Below, in pieces: positions 10,651 through 23,373 of a DNA stretch of 64,000 bases. The translations under genes and the position numbers were made by a program. Under the pieces are notes generated by a model. The model was not told where the DNA came from. It did not search any database and saw only the letters and a program-made list of their open reading frames with translations. This DNA is from Yamadazyma tenuis (Eukaryota; Ascomycota; Pichiomycetes; Serinales; Debaryomycetaceae). The stretch covers positions 1,426,001 through 1,490,000 of the forward strand of contig NC_089462.1 in assembly GCF_029203305.1 (NCBI RefSeq), written 5' to 3'. How positions within the stretch are numbered: position 1 is the stretch's first letter; every line of letters begins with the position of its first letter.

Positions 10651-12120
10651 CTACTCTTGCTTTAATTCGTTATTCGTCGAGTTGTCAACCGACTCCGACG
10701 ACTCGGGCTTGGCTTCGTAAACATCGGCCTCCTTATCCGCCTGCTGCTGCAGCTCCTGACCTACTTCTTCTACCACCGACCGTTCACCGGAACCATTGGG
10801 GTCGGACCACGATAAAAAGTCTCTTCTAACTTCCACATAGTCATAGGCAAACTCGCCGATTTGGTCCTCATCGATTCCCACCTCCTCGCCGTGGTAGTCA
10901 ACCCGCAAGTGCAAGCCAGGAATCTTGTTGATGGTAAAACATAGCACAAATGTCATTCCTCCAGAATATGCAGCGGTGGCTAAGATGTAGACAATTTGAA
11001 CATACAACTGTTTCCAGTTATGGTCTATCCACCCTCCAGCATGGTCGGTCACGCCGTCGTAGCCAATGACAGTACTACTACCAAAGATCCCGTTGAAGAG
11101 AAGTCCCACTATTCCAGCGATTCCGTGCTCTGCCAAAACATCCAACGAGTCGTCCACCCGTAAAACATACTTGATTTGAGTGGACAAGTTACACACAACT
11201 CCCGAGACAACCCCAAGGATTACCGAGGCCCACAACGGAATCATCCCACTGGCGGGAGTGGCGGCCACCAATCCCGAAATGGTTCCTGAGCAAATACCCA
11301 TCATGGACCATTTCTTCTCCAATCTAAAATCCAATAAACACCAAGAAATGGCCCCAAACGCAGCCGTCAAATGGGTATTCATCATGGAATACGGTACCTT
11401 GACGGACGCATTGGCACAACTAAACCCGTTGAAAAAGAGCCACCCCACATACAATAACGCTGTTCCCAAGAACACAGTGGAAATGTTGTGCGGCCGGTAG
11501 TTGATCATCAAATCCTGGTTTCTTCTACCCAAAACCGCCGAATACACAAACGCAGACACTCCCGAGAGAATCTCGACGGGGCCACCGCCAGCGTAGTCGA
11601 GCGCCCCGCCCCGCCAGCTCAGGGCCCAGCCCCCACCCCAGATCCAGTACACCACCGGACAATACACCACGGTTGCCCAGAAGAATAAGAATACACAGGT
11701 GGGTAGAAAACGGCCTCGTTCACCGATACAGGCCCCGGCAAGAATTGCCAACGTCACCAACATGAATTGCATTTGAAAAATGGAGAATGCAAGGGAAGCG
11801 TATGTAGCTTCAGGGTCGTTTTCTCCTACAATCGACTTGAACCCAAATAACTGCAAATTTCCAATAAAGTTGTTACTTGATGCCGAAAATGCCAACGAGT
11901 AACCCCAGAAATACCATTGAAACAACCCGATGAAGGAGCTGACAAGTACAATCCATATCATGGAAAGTGCACTCTTCCGCCGTGCCAACCCACTGTATAA
12001 AAACGCCAAACCTGGCACCATAATCCAGATCATCGACGACGCGATTGTAAATAAAAGCATTTCTGACGAGTCATACTGGTCGTTTTCCGTGAAGAGCTTC
12101 CTCCTACTAAGTTCCCACAT
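10651..12120 (-). CDS. MEP1: ammonium permease, Mep1/Mep3 type
   Basis: Plasma-membrane Amt/Mep/Rh transporter that takes up ammonium as nitrogen source. The 489 residues contain about eleven hydrophobic segments between residues 22 and 420 and a charged cytosolic tail. Family signatures are present, including the DYAGGGPVEILSG segment and AEHGIAGIVGLLFNGIF. In the twin-histidine pore motif the first histidine is replaced by Glu183, while the second is His332. That substitution distinguishes the Mep1/Mep3 high-capacity transporters from the sensor-type Mep2. The tail (about 425-489) is acidic and Gln-rich and lacks the autoinhibitory region expected of Mep2. Two GATAA boxes upstream fit nitrogen catabolite control. 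Subfamily assignment is strong; the exact ortholog name is inferred. Confidence 0.92.
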   Translation of the reverse strand: MWELSRRKLFTENDQYDSSEMLLFTIASSMIWIMVPGLAFLYSGLARRKSALSMIWIVLVSSFIGLFQWYFWGYSLAFSASSNNFIGNLQLFGFKSIVGENDPEATYASLAFSIFQMQFMLVTLAILAGACIGERGRFLPTCVFLFFWATVVYCPVVYWIWGGGWALSWRGGALDYAGGGPVEILSGVSAFVYSAVLGRRNQDLMINYRPHNISTVFLGTALLYVGWLFFNGFSCANASVKVPYSMMNTHLTAAFGAISWCLLDFRLEKKWSMMGICSGTISGLVAATPASGMIPLWASVILGVVSGVVCNLSTQIKYVLRVDDSLDVLAEHGIAGIVGLLFNGIFGSSTVIGYDGVTDHAGGWIDHNWKQLYVQIVYILATAAYSGGMTFVLCFTINKIPGLHLRVDYHGEEVGIDEDQIGEFAYDYVEVRRDFLSWSDPNGSGERSVVEEVGQELQQQADKEADVYEAKPESSESVDNSTNNELKQE

Positions 12121-12245
12121 CTGACTTGAAGATGATATGAGTAATGGAATTTTTCCAAAATATGCTCATCTGCATCACTTTTATGGGTTTGGTTTTACCA
12201 GAGGCTTATACCTGCATACACCCGCCCCCATTTGCTTGGTGTTTT

Positions 12246-12250
12246 TTATC
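12246..12250 (-). promoter_or_regulatory. GATA-factor site upstream of MEP1
   Basis: TTATC on + (GATAA on the gene strand) about 126 bp upstream of the MEP1 ATG. A second copy lies at 12360-12364. GATAA pairs in ammonium permease promoters bind Gln3/Gat1-type factors when nitrogen is poor; function here is inferred. Confidence 0.5.
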
Positions 12251-12359
12251 GAGCGAATAATATTGGACGAGCCAAAAGTTGGAAAAAGCTTGGTTTTCGA
12301 AGGATCTTTTGGGCTGAAAACCGCATGAGTCCAACTGTATACAATATAAGAGTCATGAG

Positions 12360-12364
12360 TTATC
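12360..12364 (-). promoter_or_regulatory. second GATA-factor site upstream of MEP1
   Basis: TTATC on + (GATAA on the gene strand), about 240 bp upstream of the MEP1 ATG, forming a pair with the site at 12246. Confidence 0.45.
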
Positions 12365-12743
12365 GTATGGCATGTTTACGCCCTATTCTGGTCGAGTTGT
12401 GGGTGAATAAATACGAAGGGGTGATGGTAACCTCTGCGGTGGACGCACGCTCGAGCAGGCTTAGCCGCAGGGCTTTCCTGGCGATGGAAGCAATATGGCT
12501 ATTTGTGCCTGTGAATGCTAACGGTGCGGCCGGTTCGAGTCACAGGCCGCACCTCATTGGCCTGATAGAGTGGTGCGCGCGATGCTGGTAGCGGCACTTG
12601 CGTCGGCCCTGGTTCGGTACTGGCCGGTACCGGTGACAGCATTTGCAGGGGTAAGGCTCAGTATGTATTTACAAGTGACTATTTACAAGCACCATCCTTC
12701 CTGGAAGGTTCTACCGGAAACATGGATCAGACTTCCTCAACGA

Positions 12744-13904
12744 TTATTCCGAAGAAGACCCTGGTCGTGTGTCCTGCCAGAATCGGTATGTTTCAAATCC
12801 CACTTCGATGAGGATTAAGATGATAATTGTCCACTCAAGACGGGTACCCTTGCGTTCGTTCAAGAAACTCAAAAACGCCCGTTGTTCATCTGTGGCGTAG
12901 TCGAGTTTGCGGTTCAAAATCGAAATTCGCCAGTTGATATCCAAACTGGTGGAAATTTGCTGGTAGATTTTCTCAAGCGTAGGCTCACTCCAGTATAAGT
13001 CTGGCGTATCAATCAACTCGTTATAGAGATTCAACTTGCCTCGGAGCAAGAACAATTTACCGGTGAGCTGGAGCACGTCGTGCTCACTGGCGGTCACAGG
13101 AAGGCCTTTGGAGAGTCTATCTGAGTTGCGTCTGGTGATTTTAAGAAACTGTTCGAGATTGTCCTCCAAAATGGATACCCTGGTCGAACGAGACATTCCG
13201 ATCGAGAAGGCCACCTTATCTAGGATCTTCTTTTCTTCGGTGACATTCTGAATAAGAATAATATCGTTAATCATGTACGAGTTTCCGTTGCTCTTGGGAT
13301 TGGGAGGAAGCTGCTCAAGTTCGATGAAGTCAAATTCGTCACTCTCATAGGCGTATTGCTCATCAAGCGCAGATGATAGCCGGGGAGCCACTTCTAGGAG
13401 TTGTTGTTCGCCAAAGTTCCATCCTATAACGGTTCCATTCGAAAGAATAATCAATTCTTTCTTCTCCGCGGTGCCGGTAGACTCTTTAGACGAGATAAGG
13501 TCTGTCTGCTGCATGGAGGTGCTGGTAGCTTCGCTGAACTTGACGTATATCACTTCGTCTGGGACTATTTCCTGAAACTCGTACTTCAAATCCCGTAGAA
13601 TGGGCTGGAGTTTCACGAAATTGATCGAGTCGCTCATAGTGACCGCAGTGACCGGCCGAAGATATTGTGAAAGTTCTGGAACGTTGGTGCCAGTGTATAC
13701 ATCGGCTGTCACGAGCTTAAGGATCTTCAGGATCGATTCGGGATTATTAGTAGACCTTCTGAATCCATCAAGGGCTGTCATTGGTTTCTTCTTTTTGGAC
13801 ACAGTGGTATACGTCCGAGCGCAAGGAGTCAATACTTTGCTCACAACACGCGGGAAGCGTATCTTTAGGAGGGCAACGGAAGCGGTGAACATAGATTTCC
13901 ACAT
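12744..13904 (-). CDS. MRX10: mitochondrial DUF155 protein, Mrx10/RMND1-like
   Basis: 386 residues. Members of the DUF155 (RMND1/Mrx10) family are mitochondrial inner-membrane proteins linked to mitochondrial translation and the MIOREX ribosome assemblies. The first 40 residues are basic and hydroxylated and read as a presequence. The DUF155 core runs from about 80 to 350, including ILSNGTVIGWNFGEQ and the C-terminal helix block with KLDYATDEQRAFLSFLNERKGTRLEW. A single hydrophobic segment (TIIILILIEVGFETY) near the C-terminus is the usual membrane anchor, followed by a short tail. S. cerevisiae has further DUF155 proteins (Rmd1, Rmd8), but the presequence and short length favour Mrx10. Confidence 0.8.
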   Translation of the reverse strand: MWKSMFTASVALLKIRFPRVVSKVLTPCARTYTTVSKKKKPMTALDGFRRSTNNPESILKILKLVTADVYTGTNVPELSQYLRPVTAVTMSDSINFVKLQPILRDLKYEFQEIVPDEVIYVKFSEATSTSMQQTDLISSKESTGTAEKKELIILSNGTVIGWNFGEQQLLEVAPRLSSALDEQYAYESDEFDFIELEQLPPNPKSNGNSYMINDIILIQNVTEEKKILDKVAFSIGMSRSTRVSILEDNLEQFLKITRRNSDRLSKGLPVTASEHDVLQLTGKLFLLRGKLNLYNELIDTPDLYWSEPTLEKIYQQISTSLDINWRISILNRKLDYATDEQRAFLSFLNERKGTRLEWTIIILILIEVGFETYRFWQDTRPGSSSE

Positions 13905-13986
13905 TAGTAGTTTACAATGGGCCAGTGTTACAGGTTAAAAAAAGTGCGAATCCAAAAATGCGATCTAGCGGTTGTTGCTGCAAAAA

Positions 13987-14007
13987 CTCAAAACTCAAAA
14001 CTCAAAA
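13987..14007. repeat. 3 x 7-bp tandem repeat (CTCAAAA)
   Basis: Three perfect CTCAAAA units in the short interval between MRX10 and the chitinase gene. Probably a neutral microsatellite. Confidence 0.7.
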
Positions 14008-14129
14008 CGATGAGAACCCTACAGACGAGAGGATGAGCGAAAACACGAATCATGACACAACTGGATGTAGTATCTATTGCATATATTGCTTTTGGGTATT
14101 ATATATGAAGTATCTAGGTAGTACAAGAC

Positions 14130-15851
14130 CTATGGGGTATAAGCAGAATGAGCAAGGTAGTTTCCAGCCCAGATAGCGCTTCCACCCATAGCATGGTCTT
14201 TGAAGTACGTTTTTAAAGTGGCTCTTTCGGAAGCTTTTGGCCAGGCCACCCAATTGTTGGTGTTGTAGACCATTATATCACAGTTGATAGTGCTATCTGA
14301 CCATCTTTTAACTTTCTTTGACGAGGATGAAATGGCATTGATTTCGCTGTCAGCTAAGATACCAGCACTATTGGTAACGGAACCTGCATCACCGGCACCA
14401 CTAAAGGCACATCCTAAGGCGGTACAGCTGGTGCTAGACAACTTGTATGTATGGCCGTAAGTTGCAATTCCCCCCACCAATTTCCACATCTTAACACCTG
14501 CCTTGTCAAGCATCAACATGGCATCGCTGATTGCAGTCAAGTCAGTATGGCATTGCACCCCAGTAGTAGTACTGTCATCCCATGTTCCATGAAGATCATA
14601 AGTCATAAAAACAAAGTAATCCACGTAACTTTGCATGTCTGCAACTGGGTAGTTCTTTAAGTAGTTGTAGGTGGCAGGAATTGCAACCGAAAGGGTCTTT
14701 CCCGAAGGCAACGACCCCTTTATGGTTTTAATCAACGAAAGGAATTTCTTTCCATTACCACTATAATCATCGGGGATATCTGCGATTCCAGTTTCAGCAG
14801 GGTATTCCCAGTCTAAATCCACCCCATCCAAATCGTAGTCGCTAATCAATTGCACCACCTGGCTGGCAAAATTCAGTCTGGAGGTGGAAGTAGACACGAT
14901 GTTTCTGAAGATTTCGTAGGTGGAAGTGGAAGTACTGAAGTCCCAGCCACCAAAACTCACCACCTTCTTCTGGGACACCTTCAAGAAATCACTGACAGCC
15001 AATTTGCTGGTGTCGATGGTCAAGTCCAGGTTGATGTTCACAAACGCATAGTGCATCGTATCGTAATCGGAAGTGCTGTACTGGGTGGGATCACTAGCGA
15101 GGTCCCCGGTACTGTCCAACCAGTAGATAATGTTTCTAAAGGTTTTGGCTTGACTGGTGTGCAAGGACCCGTATCCACAGTTGGATTGGCACCCAAAGGT
15201 TCCTGGGGCTCCGGTGGTGCTGGTGGTGGTGGCACAGTAGTCGGAGGTGATACCACAGTACCCGTACTGACTACAGCAAGCGTTCAATGGGCACTCGGTG
15301 TTGTACAAATCCCCAGGGGCAGTCGCTCCGCATTGTGCATTCTCATCCGTAGTTGGTTTTGGTGCGGTACCAGCACTCAAGCAGATTTTTTGGCCCTTAG
15401 TCAACTTCAGACACCCGTACCACCCAAACGTATCTGAGTTGTAGGATTCGATTTCATCGGTGGTGAGAGGGTAGTATGTTGATGCCAAAGCAGCGCAAGT
15501 ATCTCCCGATTTTACCGTATACGAATGACAGGAACCATCGCTGTTTTCGGCTGGTTTTTTGTTAGGATATCCACCTTCCGAAACACACACTTGTTGACCA
15601 AGTAATAGGTTGGAACACCCGTTCCAGTCTGGAGTTGGAGTTAATTCGTTCCAGGTGTTCAAGTTAGCAACGCTTTTGACGTTACTGAATTTTTCAATCA
15701 AGAAAGAGCACGACTCACCTTTGGCCATCGTGTGGAGATAACAAGTTCCATCAGCTTTGGGTTTAGCATTCACAACTGTAAGCCTCTTTTCCAATGAAAC
15801 TGCTTCAGCCCCCAAGAGGAGAGAGCATACGACAGCAGATTGCCAAATCAT
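14130..15851 (-). CDS. secreted LysM-CBM18-GH18 chitinase, killer-toxin-alpha-like
   Basis: 573-residue secreted chitinase. A signal peptide (about 1-18) is followed by a Kex2-type KR at 22-23. Two Cys-containing LysM modules (about 37-90 and 109-158) and a chitin-binding type 1 module with the CCSQYGYCG signature (about 173-207) precede a GH18 barrel (about 238-565). The catalytic DGVDLDWE at 342-349 keeps all acidic residues, with Glu349 as the acid. This order is that of the alpha subunit of zymocin-type killer toxins, whose chitinase docks the toxin on target cell walls, and also of subgroup C chitinases of filamentous fungi. The protein ends at the barrel; no beta-subunit-like segment or gamma-subunit gene was seen nearby. 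It may therefore serve wall remodelling, mycoparasitism, or be a relic of a toxin precursor. Enzyme class is certain, biological role is not. Confidence 0.9.
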   Translation of the reverse strand: MIWQSAVVCSLLLGAEAVSLEKRLTVVNAKPKADGTCYLHTMAKGESCSFLIEKFSNVKSVANLNTWNELTPTPDWNGCSNLLLGQQVCVSEGGYPNKKPAENSDGSCHSYTVKSGDTCAALASTYYPLTTDEIESYNSDTFGWYGCLKLTKGQKICLSAGTAPKPTTDENAQCGATAPGDLYNTECPLNACCSQYGYCGITSDYCATTTSTTGAPGTFGCQSNCGYGSLHTSQAKTFRNIIYWLDSTGDLASDPTQYSTSDYDTMHYAFVNINLDLTIDTSKLAVSDFLKVSQKKVVSFGGWDFSTSTSTYEIFRNIVSTSTSRLNFASQVVQLISDYDLDGVDLDWEYPAETGIADIPDDYSGNGKKFLSLIKTIKGSLPSGKTLSVAIPATYNYLKNYPVADMQSYVDYFVFMTYDLHGTWDDSTTTGVQCHTDLTAISDAMLMLDKAGVKMWKLVGGIATYGHTYKLSSTSCTALGCAFSGAGDAGSVTNSAGILADSEINAISSSSKKVKRWSDSTINCDIMVYNTNNWVAWPKASERATLKTYFKDHAMGGSAIWAGNYLAHSAYTP

Positions 15852-19422
<3,571 letters not shown>

Positions 19423-19538
19423 GTATCTTTCTCCTATATCCACGTATTTGTTAGCAGAGTTCGGTTCGTTATAAATATATAATATTGATGATATCACACA
19501 CACGCTATACACAAGATGGAAACAGCATAGAAAATGGA

Positions 19539-19807
19539 TTATTTCCGTTTGAAGTAGGCCGACGAGCTGCAATAGGCCACCGTATAGTCGAGAATGGACT
19601 CCCCCATGTCCAAGTATTTGCCGCCATAGTATTGGAGGTCTTTGTTCTGGGTACTATCGAAATTAATTGTTAAGCCGGAGTTTCTTCTCACTCCCGCTAA
19701 GAAAGCAGATACCAAAACCAAGTCTACTGTGTAGTGAAAAATTCTTCCTACCTAGAGATTGTTAGTACTTAAGATGAACGGGCCCTTGTTGTGTGACATA
19801 CTACCAT
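19539..19807 (-). CDS. small DUF1748 family protein, two exons
   Basis: A spliced gene. Exon 1 is only two codons, ATG GTA (19807-19802). The 50-nt intron (19801-19752) starts GTATGT, has TACTAAC at 19767-19761 and ends in TAG. Exon 2 (19751-19539) gives 70 residues. The 72-aa product starts MVVGRIFHYTVDLVLVSAF, continues with LAGVRR and ends YFKRK. This matches the fungal DUF1748 family, small proteins with one N-terminal hydrophobic helix. The S. cerevisiae member, YKL018C-A as I recall, is a small mitochondrial protein of unknown function. Without splicing the frame has no upstream ATG. All three intron signals fit the yeast consensus and the join keeps frame, so confidence is high for the gene model and moderate for family and location. 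Confidence 0.85.
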
Positions 19808-20424
19808 GATTGTATTTTGATATGATTGCTTTTGAAACTGCGCGGTTTTTTTTTTTGATTTCAGGGGACCAGGTTGTTTTATAAGCTGACGAGACCTGAG
19901 CTTCCCAAATAGACGACACGCCAACACCCGTGCTATTGCAGAACAATATATGACGTTGTGACACCCGCAAGACAAGATGTGTATACCGGTTGTGATACTG
20001 AGTGACCTGTGTCTTGATGTTGGCACTATGTAGAAATAGTTGTGCTATACAGACAGATACTGCCTAACAGTTGCCAGAATGAGTGCCATGGGATGAATTG
20101 GCTCCCATAGGGATAGAATACGCACATGATTTCTGGAGTGTTATTCTACAAGAGTCCGGATGGTCATGATTGACTTTGTTTGAAGACTCTTGAACGAAAA
20201 GCTGTCGATGAAGAGACCCACCCACCAAAAATTTTATGGGTTTTACGGCGGCTAATCTTCTCTTTGGTGCTGTACTGTGTTACAGACTGTGCCGTTGTTC
20301 TAGTGATGGTGGCGATGACTATTGCTTATGGGTATCTGCGTCCGGGTAATCACAGTTAAGGTTGGCATTCGAAGTCGCGAACTTCTACAGTAAAAACTTT
20401 CTATCTACTTATCCTAGTACACAG
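19808..20424. other. intergenic, divergent promoter of DUF1748 gene and CTK1
   Basis: 617 bp without a gene. The apparent upstream extension of the CTK1 frame (from 20362) starts at TTG. Confidence 0.5.
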
Positions 20425-22119
20425 ATGTCTGATAGATACAGACCACCTCCTACAGGTCCCAAAGGGAAGAGGAATTACAACGAGGGTCTGCATCCAGCGG
20501 ATCGACGCCCCCGCCCCGCGGGTGATAAATTCACCCCAACCGGGCCTAAGCGATTTCAAGAAAGAGATAACTATCGGCCTTCAAGTGATTCCTACAAATC
20601 TAACCAGAATCCCAACCATAGCCAAAGATCGTTTCCTACTGGACCTTCCGGCGCCAAACCATCAGCATCGGGGACTCGAAGTGCGCCACCAGCAGGTCCT
20701 TCTGGGTATAAATCTGGAACTCCTGGTGCTGGTAGCAAACCTACAACTACCAGTACTAATGGCAATTACTATAACAACACAAATAAAAGACACAGCGGTA
20801 ACTTCAGCACCGCAAAGTATGATCCACTCAATAAAAAGCCAAAATTCAACCCAGGAGCACTTTCAAGAGTCCCTGCTGTTAGACAAGAACCCCTCAAAAT
20901 CCCTACTAAGTTGGACAAGAATCAGATATATCTGATAAGGACCGCTAGGTCGTCTGAAATCTTTCAAAGAACCCAGCAGGTGGGTGAAGGAACATATGGG
21001 AAGGTTTATAAGGCCAAAAACCAAGTGACCCTGGAGTTTGTGGCCTTGAAACGGTTGAGATTAGAGACCGAGAAAGAAGGGTTCCCCATTACAGCTATCC
21101 GAGAGATCAAATTGCTTCAAAGCTTCGATCATAAGAACGTAATAGGACTACTCGAGATGATGGTGGAGCAAAACCAGATCTTCATGATCTTTGATTACAT
21201 GGAGCATGATTTGACAGGGTTGTTGACACATCCAGAATTGAAGTTGGAAGACTGCCATCGAAAGTTCTTGTTCAAACAGCTTATGGAGGGAACTGATTAT
21301 TTACATCAAAAACGGATCATGCACAGAGATATCAAAGGATCAAATATCTTGATAGATAACATAGGACGGTTAAAAATCGCTGATTTTGGCCTTGCTAGAC
21401 CTATGAAGATTGTTAAGGATGGCGAAAGCCCAGATTATACCAACAGAGTCATCACCATCTGGTATAGACCCCCTGAATTATTGTTGGGCTCTACTGATTA
21501 TGGTAGACAAGTTGATATATGGGGTGTTGGGTGTCTTTTGATCGAATTATACACGAAACACGCCATTTTCCAAGGATATAACGACGAAGTCAGCCAACTA
21601 CACAAGATCTTCAATATAATGGGAACTCCTACTTTAGAGGACTGGCCGGATATCCAAAATTTACCGTGGTTCGAGATGTTAAAGCCTAAAATCAACAAGG
21701 TAAGCAACTTTGAGGTGTTGTTCAAACACTCCATGACCGAAGACAGTTTTGATTTAGCCCTCAAATTGCTCCAGTTAAACCCCAATAAGAGACTTACAGC
21801 ACACCAGGCATTGAATCATCACTATTTCACCAAAGATCCCAAACCAGAACCGTTGTTTTTCTTGAAAGAACTCAAGGGCGAATGGCATGAATTCGAGACC
21901 AAGAAACTTAGAAGAAAAGAACGGAAACGACTCCAAGACGAGCGAGAACGCCAGAAGGCTCTGGGAGAGGTCCCTGGAACGGCTTCGTCACGCCCCAATG
22001 CCAGTCCCAACACGGGCATGCGATCCATTCCCATTCCTCCATCTGCTCCACATACCGGTCCCCAAACCGCCCCAAACTCAGGCGGAAACGACGTTGAAAT
22101 GACAGATCCAGCCACATAA
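20425..22119 (+). CDS. CTK1: CTD kinase I catalytic subunit
   Basis: Cyclin-dependent kinase (Cdk12 type) that phosphorylates Ser2 of the RNA polymerase II C-terminal repeat during elongation, with cyclin Ctk2 and Ctk3. The 564-residue product starts MSDRYRPPP at the first ATG. It has a disordered, PTGP-repeat-rich basic N-terminus (1-175) and then a kinase domain: GEGTYGKVY at 187-195, Lys209, the cyclin-binding helix PITAIRE, HRD at 300-302, DFG at 320-322 and the T-loop YTNRVITIWYRPPE. PITAIRE plus the conserved EPKPEPL-type tail (here DPKPEPLFF) favours Ctk1 over Bur1/Sgv1. The C-terminal tail (about 490-564) is charged and then Pro/Ser-rich. Confidence 0.9.
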   Translation: MSDRYRPPPTGPKGKRNYNEGLHPADRRPRPAGDKFTPTGPKRFQERDNYRPSSDSYKSNQNPNHSQRSFPTGPSGAKPSASGTRSAPPAGPSGYKSGTPGAGSKPTTTSTNGNYYNNTNKRHSGNFSTAKYDPLNKKPKFNPGALSRVPAVRQEPLKIPTKLDKNQIYLIRTARSSEIFQRTQQVGEGTYGKVYKAKNQVTLEFVALKRLRLETEKEGFPITAIREIKLLQSFDHKNVIGLLEMMVEQNQIFMIFDYMEHDLTGLLTHPELKLEDCHRKFLFKQLMEGTDYLHQKRIMHRDIKGSNILIDNIGRLKIADFGLARPMKIVKDGESPDYTNRVITIWYRPPELLLGSTDYGRQVDIWGVGCLLIELYTKHAIFQGYNDEVSQLHKIFNIMGTPTLEDWPDIQNLPWFEMLKPKINKVSNFEVLFKHSMTEDSFDLALKLLQLNPNKRLTAHQALNHHYFTKDPKPEPLFFLKELKGEWHEFETKKLRRKERKRLQDERERQKALGEVPGTASSRPNASPNTGMRSIPIPPSAPHTGPQTAPNSGGNDVEMTDPAT

Positions 22120-22308
22120 ACCCATTCTTACTGTGTCCTCCCCAGTGGTGGTCAACAGCTGCTATGTGTACATTATTTACCTTGTAGAGTTAATATATTG
22201 CATTCATTGACAAAAGGTGCGTATTTTGCAGCCATTTCGCCCATCTCCTTGCCCACGTTTTGGTGCGATGAGAAAATTCATTATTGATTGAACGTCACAA
22301 TATACACC

Positions 22309-23253
22309 ATGGCGATTCAAACAAAAATTGATTTGAACAAACCCGTGAAGTCGGCTCCAGACCCCAAGTTGGAGGTGGTTGCCTTGAGGCCTGAGTTCAG
22401 TGAGGCCGCTTTACTCTTGTACGGTGACTATTTCAGACAGTGTCAGACGACCCTCACCAAATCCATCTTGTGGCACAAGCAGGTTGTTAGTATCGGATTG
22501 GGGGTGGTATCTGCGTACTTGTACTATATTTTAGCAGACTACATTGAGGTTTCAGAGCTGGTGGGCGAGTTTTTCAGTATCGCTATCCATTCGGCAGATT
22601 TGAAGGTCAACATACTTTTCACGTCCGCTGTAATACTTGGGTTCATTGCTTTTGTGGGGCTCATTTCCGTGATGATCTCCGATGAGTTCAGAATAATTTC
22701 TGAAAATCTCGTCAAAAAGAGCTATGTGGAGGACGTGTTTGGGTTTGATTTGGTCAAGTATTCAAAGTTGGAGGGAGACTCTAAAGTGTTGAAGGAAAAG
22801 AAGATTTTGGCCAACGGGAGCAATTCCCAGGTGGTATTGTTCCAGGAACAGCCCATTGCCATCATCACGTTGAAGCCGATTTATGACAAGTCCAACGACT
22901 CACACTTGGTGATAAAGGTGTCTGGTTTGAGTGTCAGAAGAGTGTTTAAGCCATTGAACTTCGAGCAGATTCTCATTGAGTGGGCACTTTCCAGGTCTAA
23001 TGATCTTTTGACCGAGTATTTAAAGGCGAAGAAGGTCAAGAAGACTTCAGGGTGTAAGGTCTCGTTGTTGGTGGATTGCTACACTTTTGACACGGAGTTT
23101 GCCAAGTTCTTGGAGTCCAATCGCTTTAACAAGATCGATTCTACTTACAACTATAATCCCATTGGTGAGATCACTGCTCCATTAAAGGGGTTGTTGAACA
23201 AGACGTTCCGTTCCGGAAGAGACACCTACGGTGTTCACATCATCAAGGATTAA
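22309..23253 (+). CDS. PHO86: Pho86-like ER membrane protein
   Basis: Pho86 is an ER-resident packaging factor needed for export of the phosphate transporter Pho84 into COPII vesicles. The 314-residue protein begins at 22309 within ACCATGG. A nearby TTG seven codons upstream is not credible. The N-terminus has a PEFSEAALLLYGDYFRQCQ segment, matching what is known of Pho86. Two hydrophobic segments follow (about 55-77 and 103-126), close together as in Pho86. The rest is a soluble mixed alpha/beta domain. Length is near that of the S. cerevisiae protein (311). Assignment rests on architecture and the N-terminal block and would benefit from a profile search. Confidence 0.7.
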   Translation: MAIQTKIDLNKPVKSAPDPKLEVVALRPEFSEAALLLYGDYFRQCQTTLTKSILWHKQVVSIGLGVVSAYLYYILADYIEVSELVGEFFSIAIHSADLKVNILFTSAVILGFIAFVGLISVMISDEFRIISENLVKKSYVEDVFGFDLVKYSKLEGDSKVLKEKKILANGSNSQVVLFQEQPIAIITLKPIYDKSNDSHLVIKVSGLSVRRVFKPLNFEQILIEWALSRSNDLLTEYLKAKKVKKTSGCKVSLLVDCYTFDTEFAKFLESNRFNKIDSTYNYNPIGEITAPLKGLLNKTFRSGRDTYGVHIIKD

Positions 23254-23373
23254 TCTATTAAAAAAGAATTGTATATACTTTTTCAGGTTTGTTGCAACTT
23301 TTGAGTGTACAAAACCAGTTACGATAGCCACAAAATAACTTATATCAGCCATGGAGCACTTGTAATACTTCTT

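Larger units (their letters stand above)
12121..12743. other. intergenic MEP1-MRX10, GC-rich hairpins
   Basis: 623 bp holding the MEP1 promoter (12121 to about 12400) and then a GC-rich block (12430-12650) with several perfect inverted repeats. The most striking is GGTGCGGCC at 12523-12531 pairing with GGCCGCACC at 12545-12553. No protein gene is seen. The open frames here start at non-ATG codons or lack domains. Confidence 0.5.

Noticed and set aside
12532..12541. GGTTCGAGTC as a tRNA B box
   Set aside because: It is the loop of a 9-bp stem unrelated to a T arm, and no cloverleaf can be completed.
20362..20424. N-terminal extension of CTK1 by 21 residues
   Set aside because: The frame begins with TTG; the first ATG (20425) gives a start typical of the family. 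The same reasoning removed non-ATG extensions of PHO86, URH1, MRS4, GOR1, JEM1, eIF4G and RGS2.
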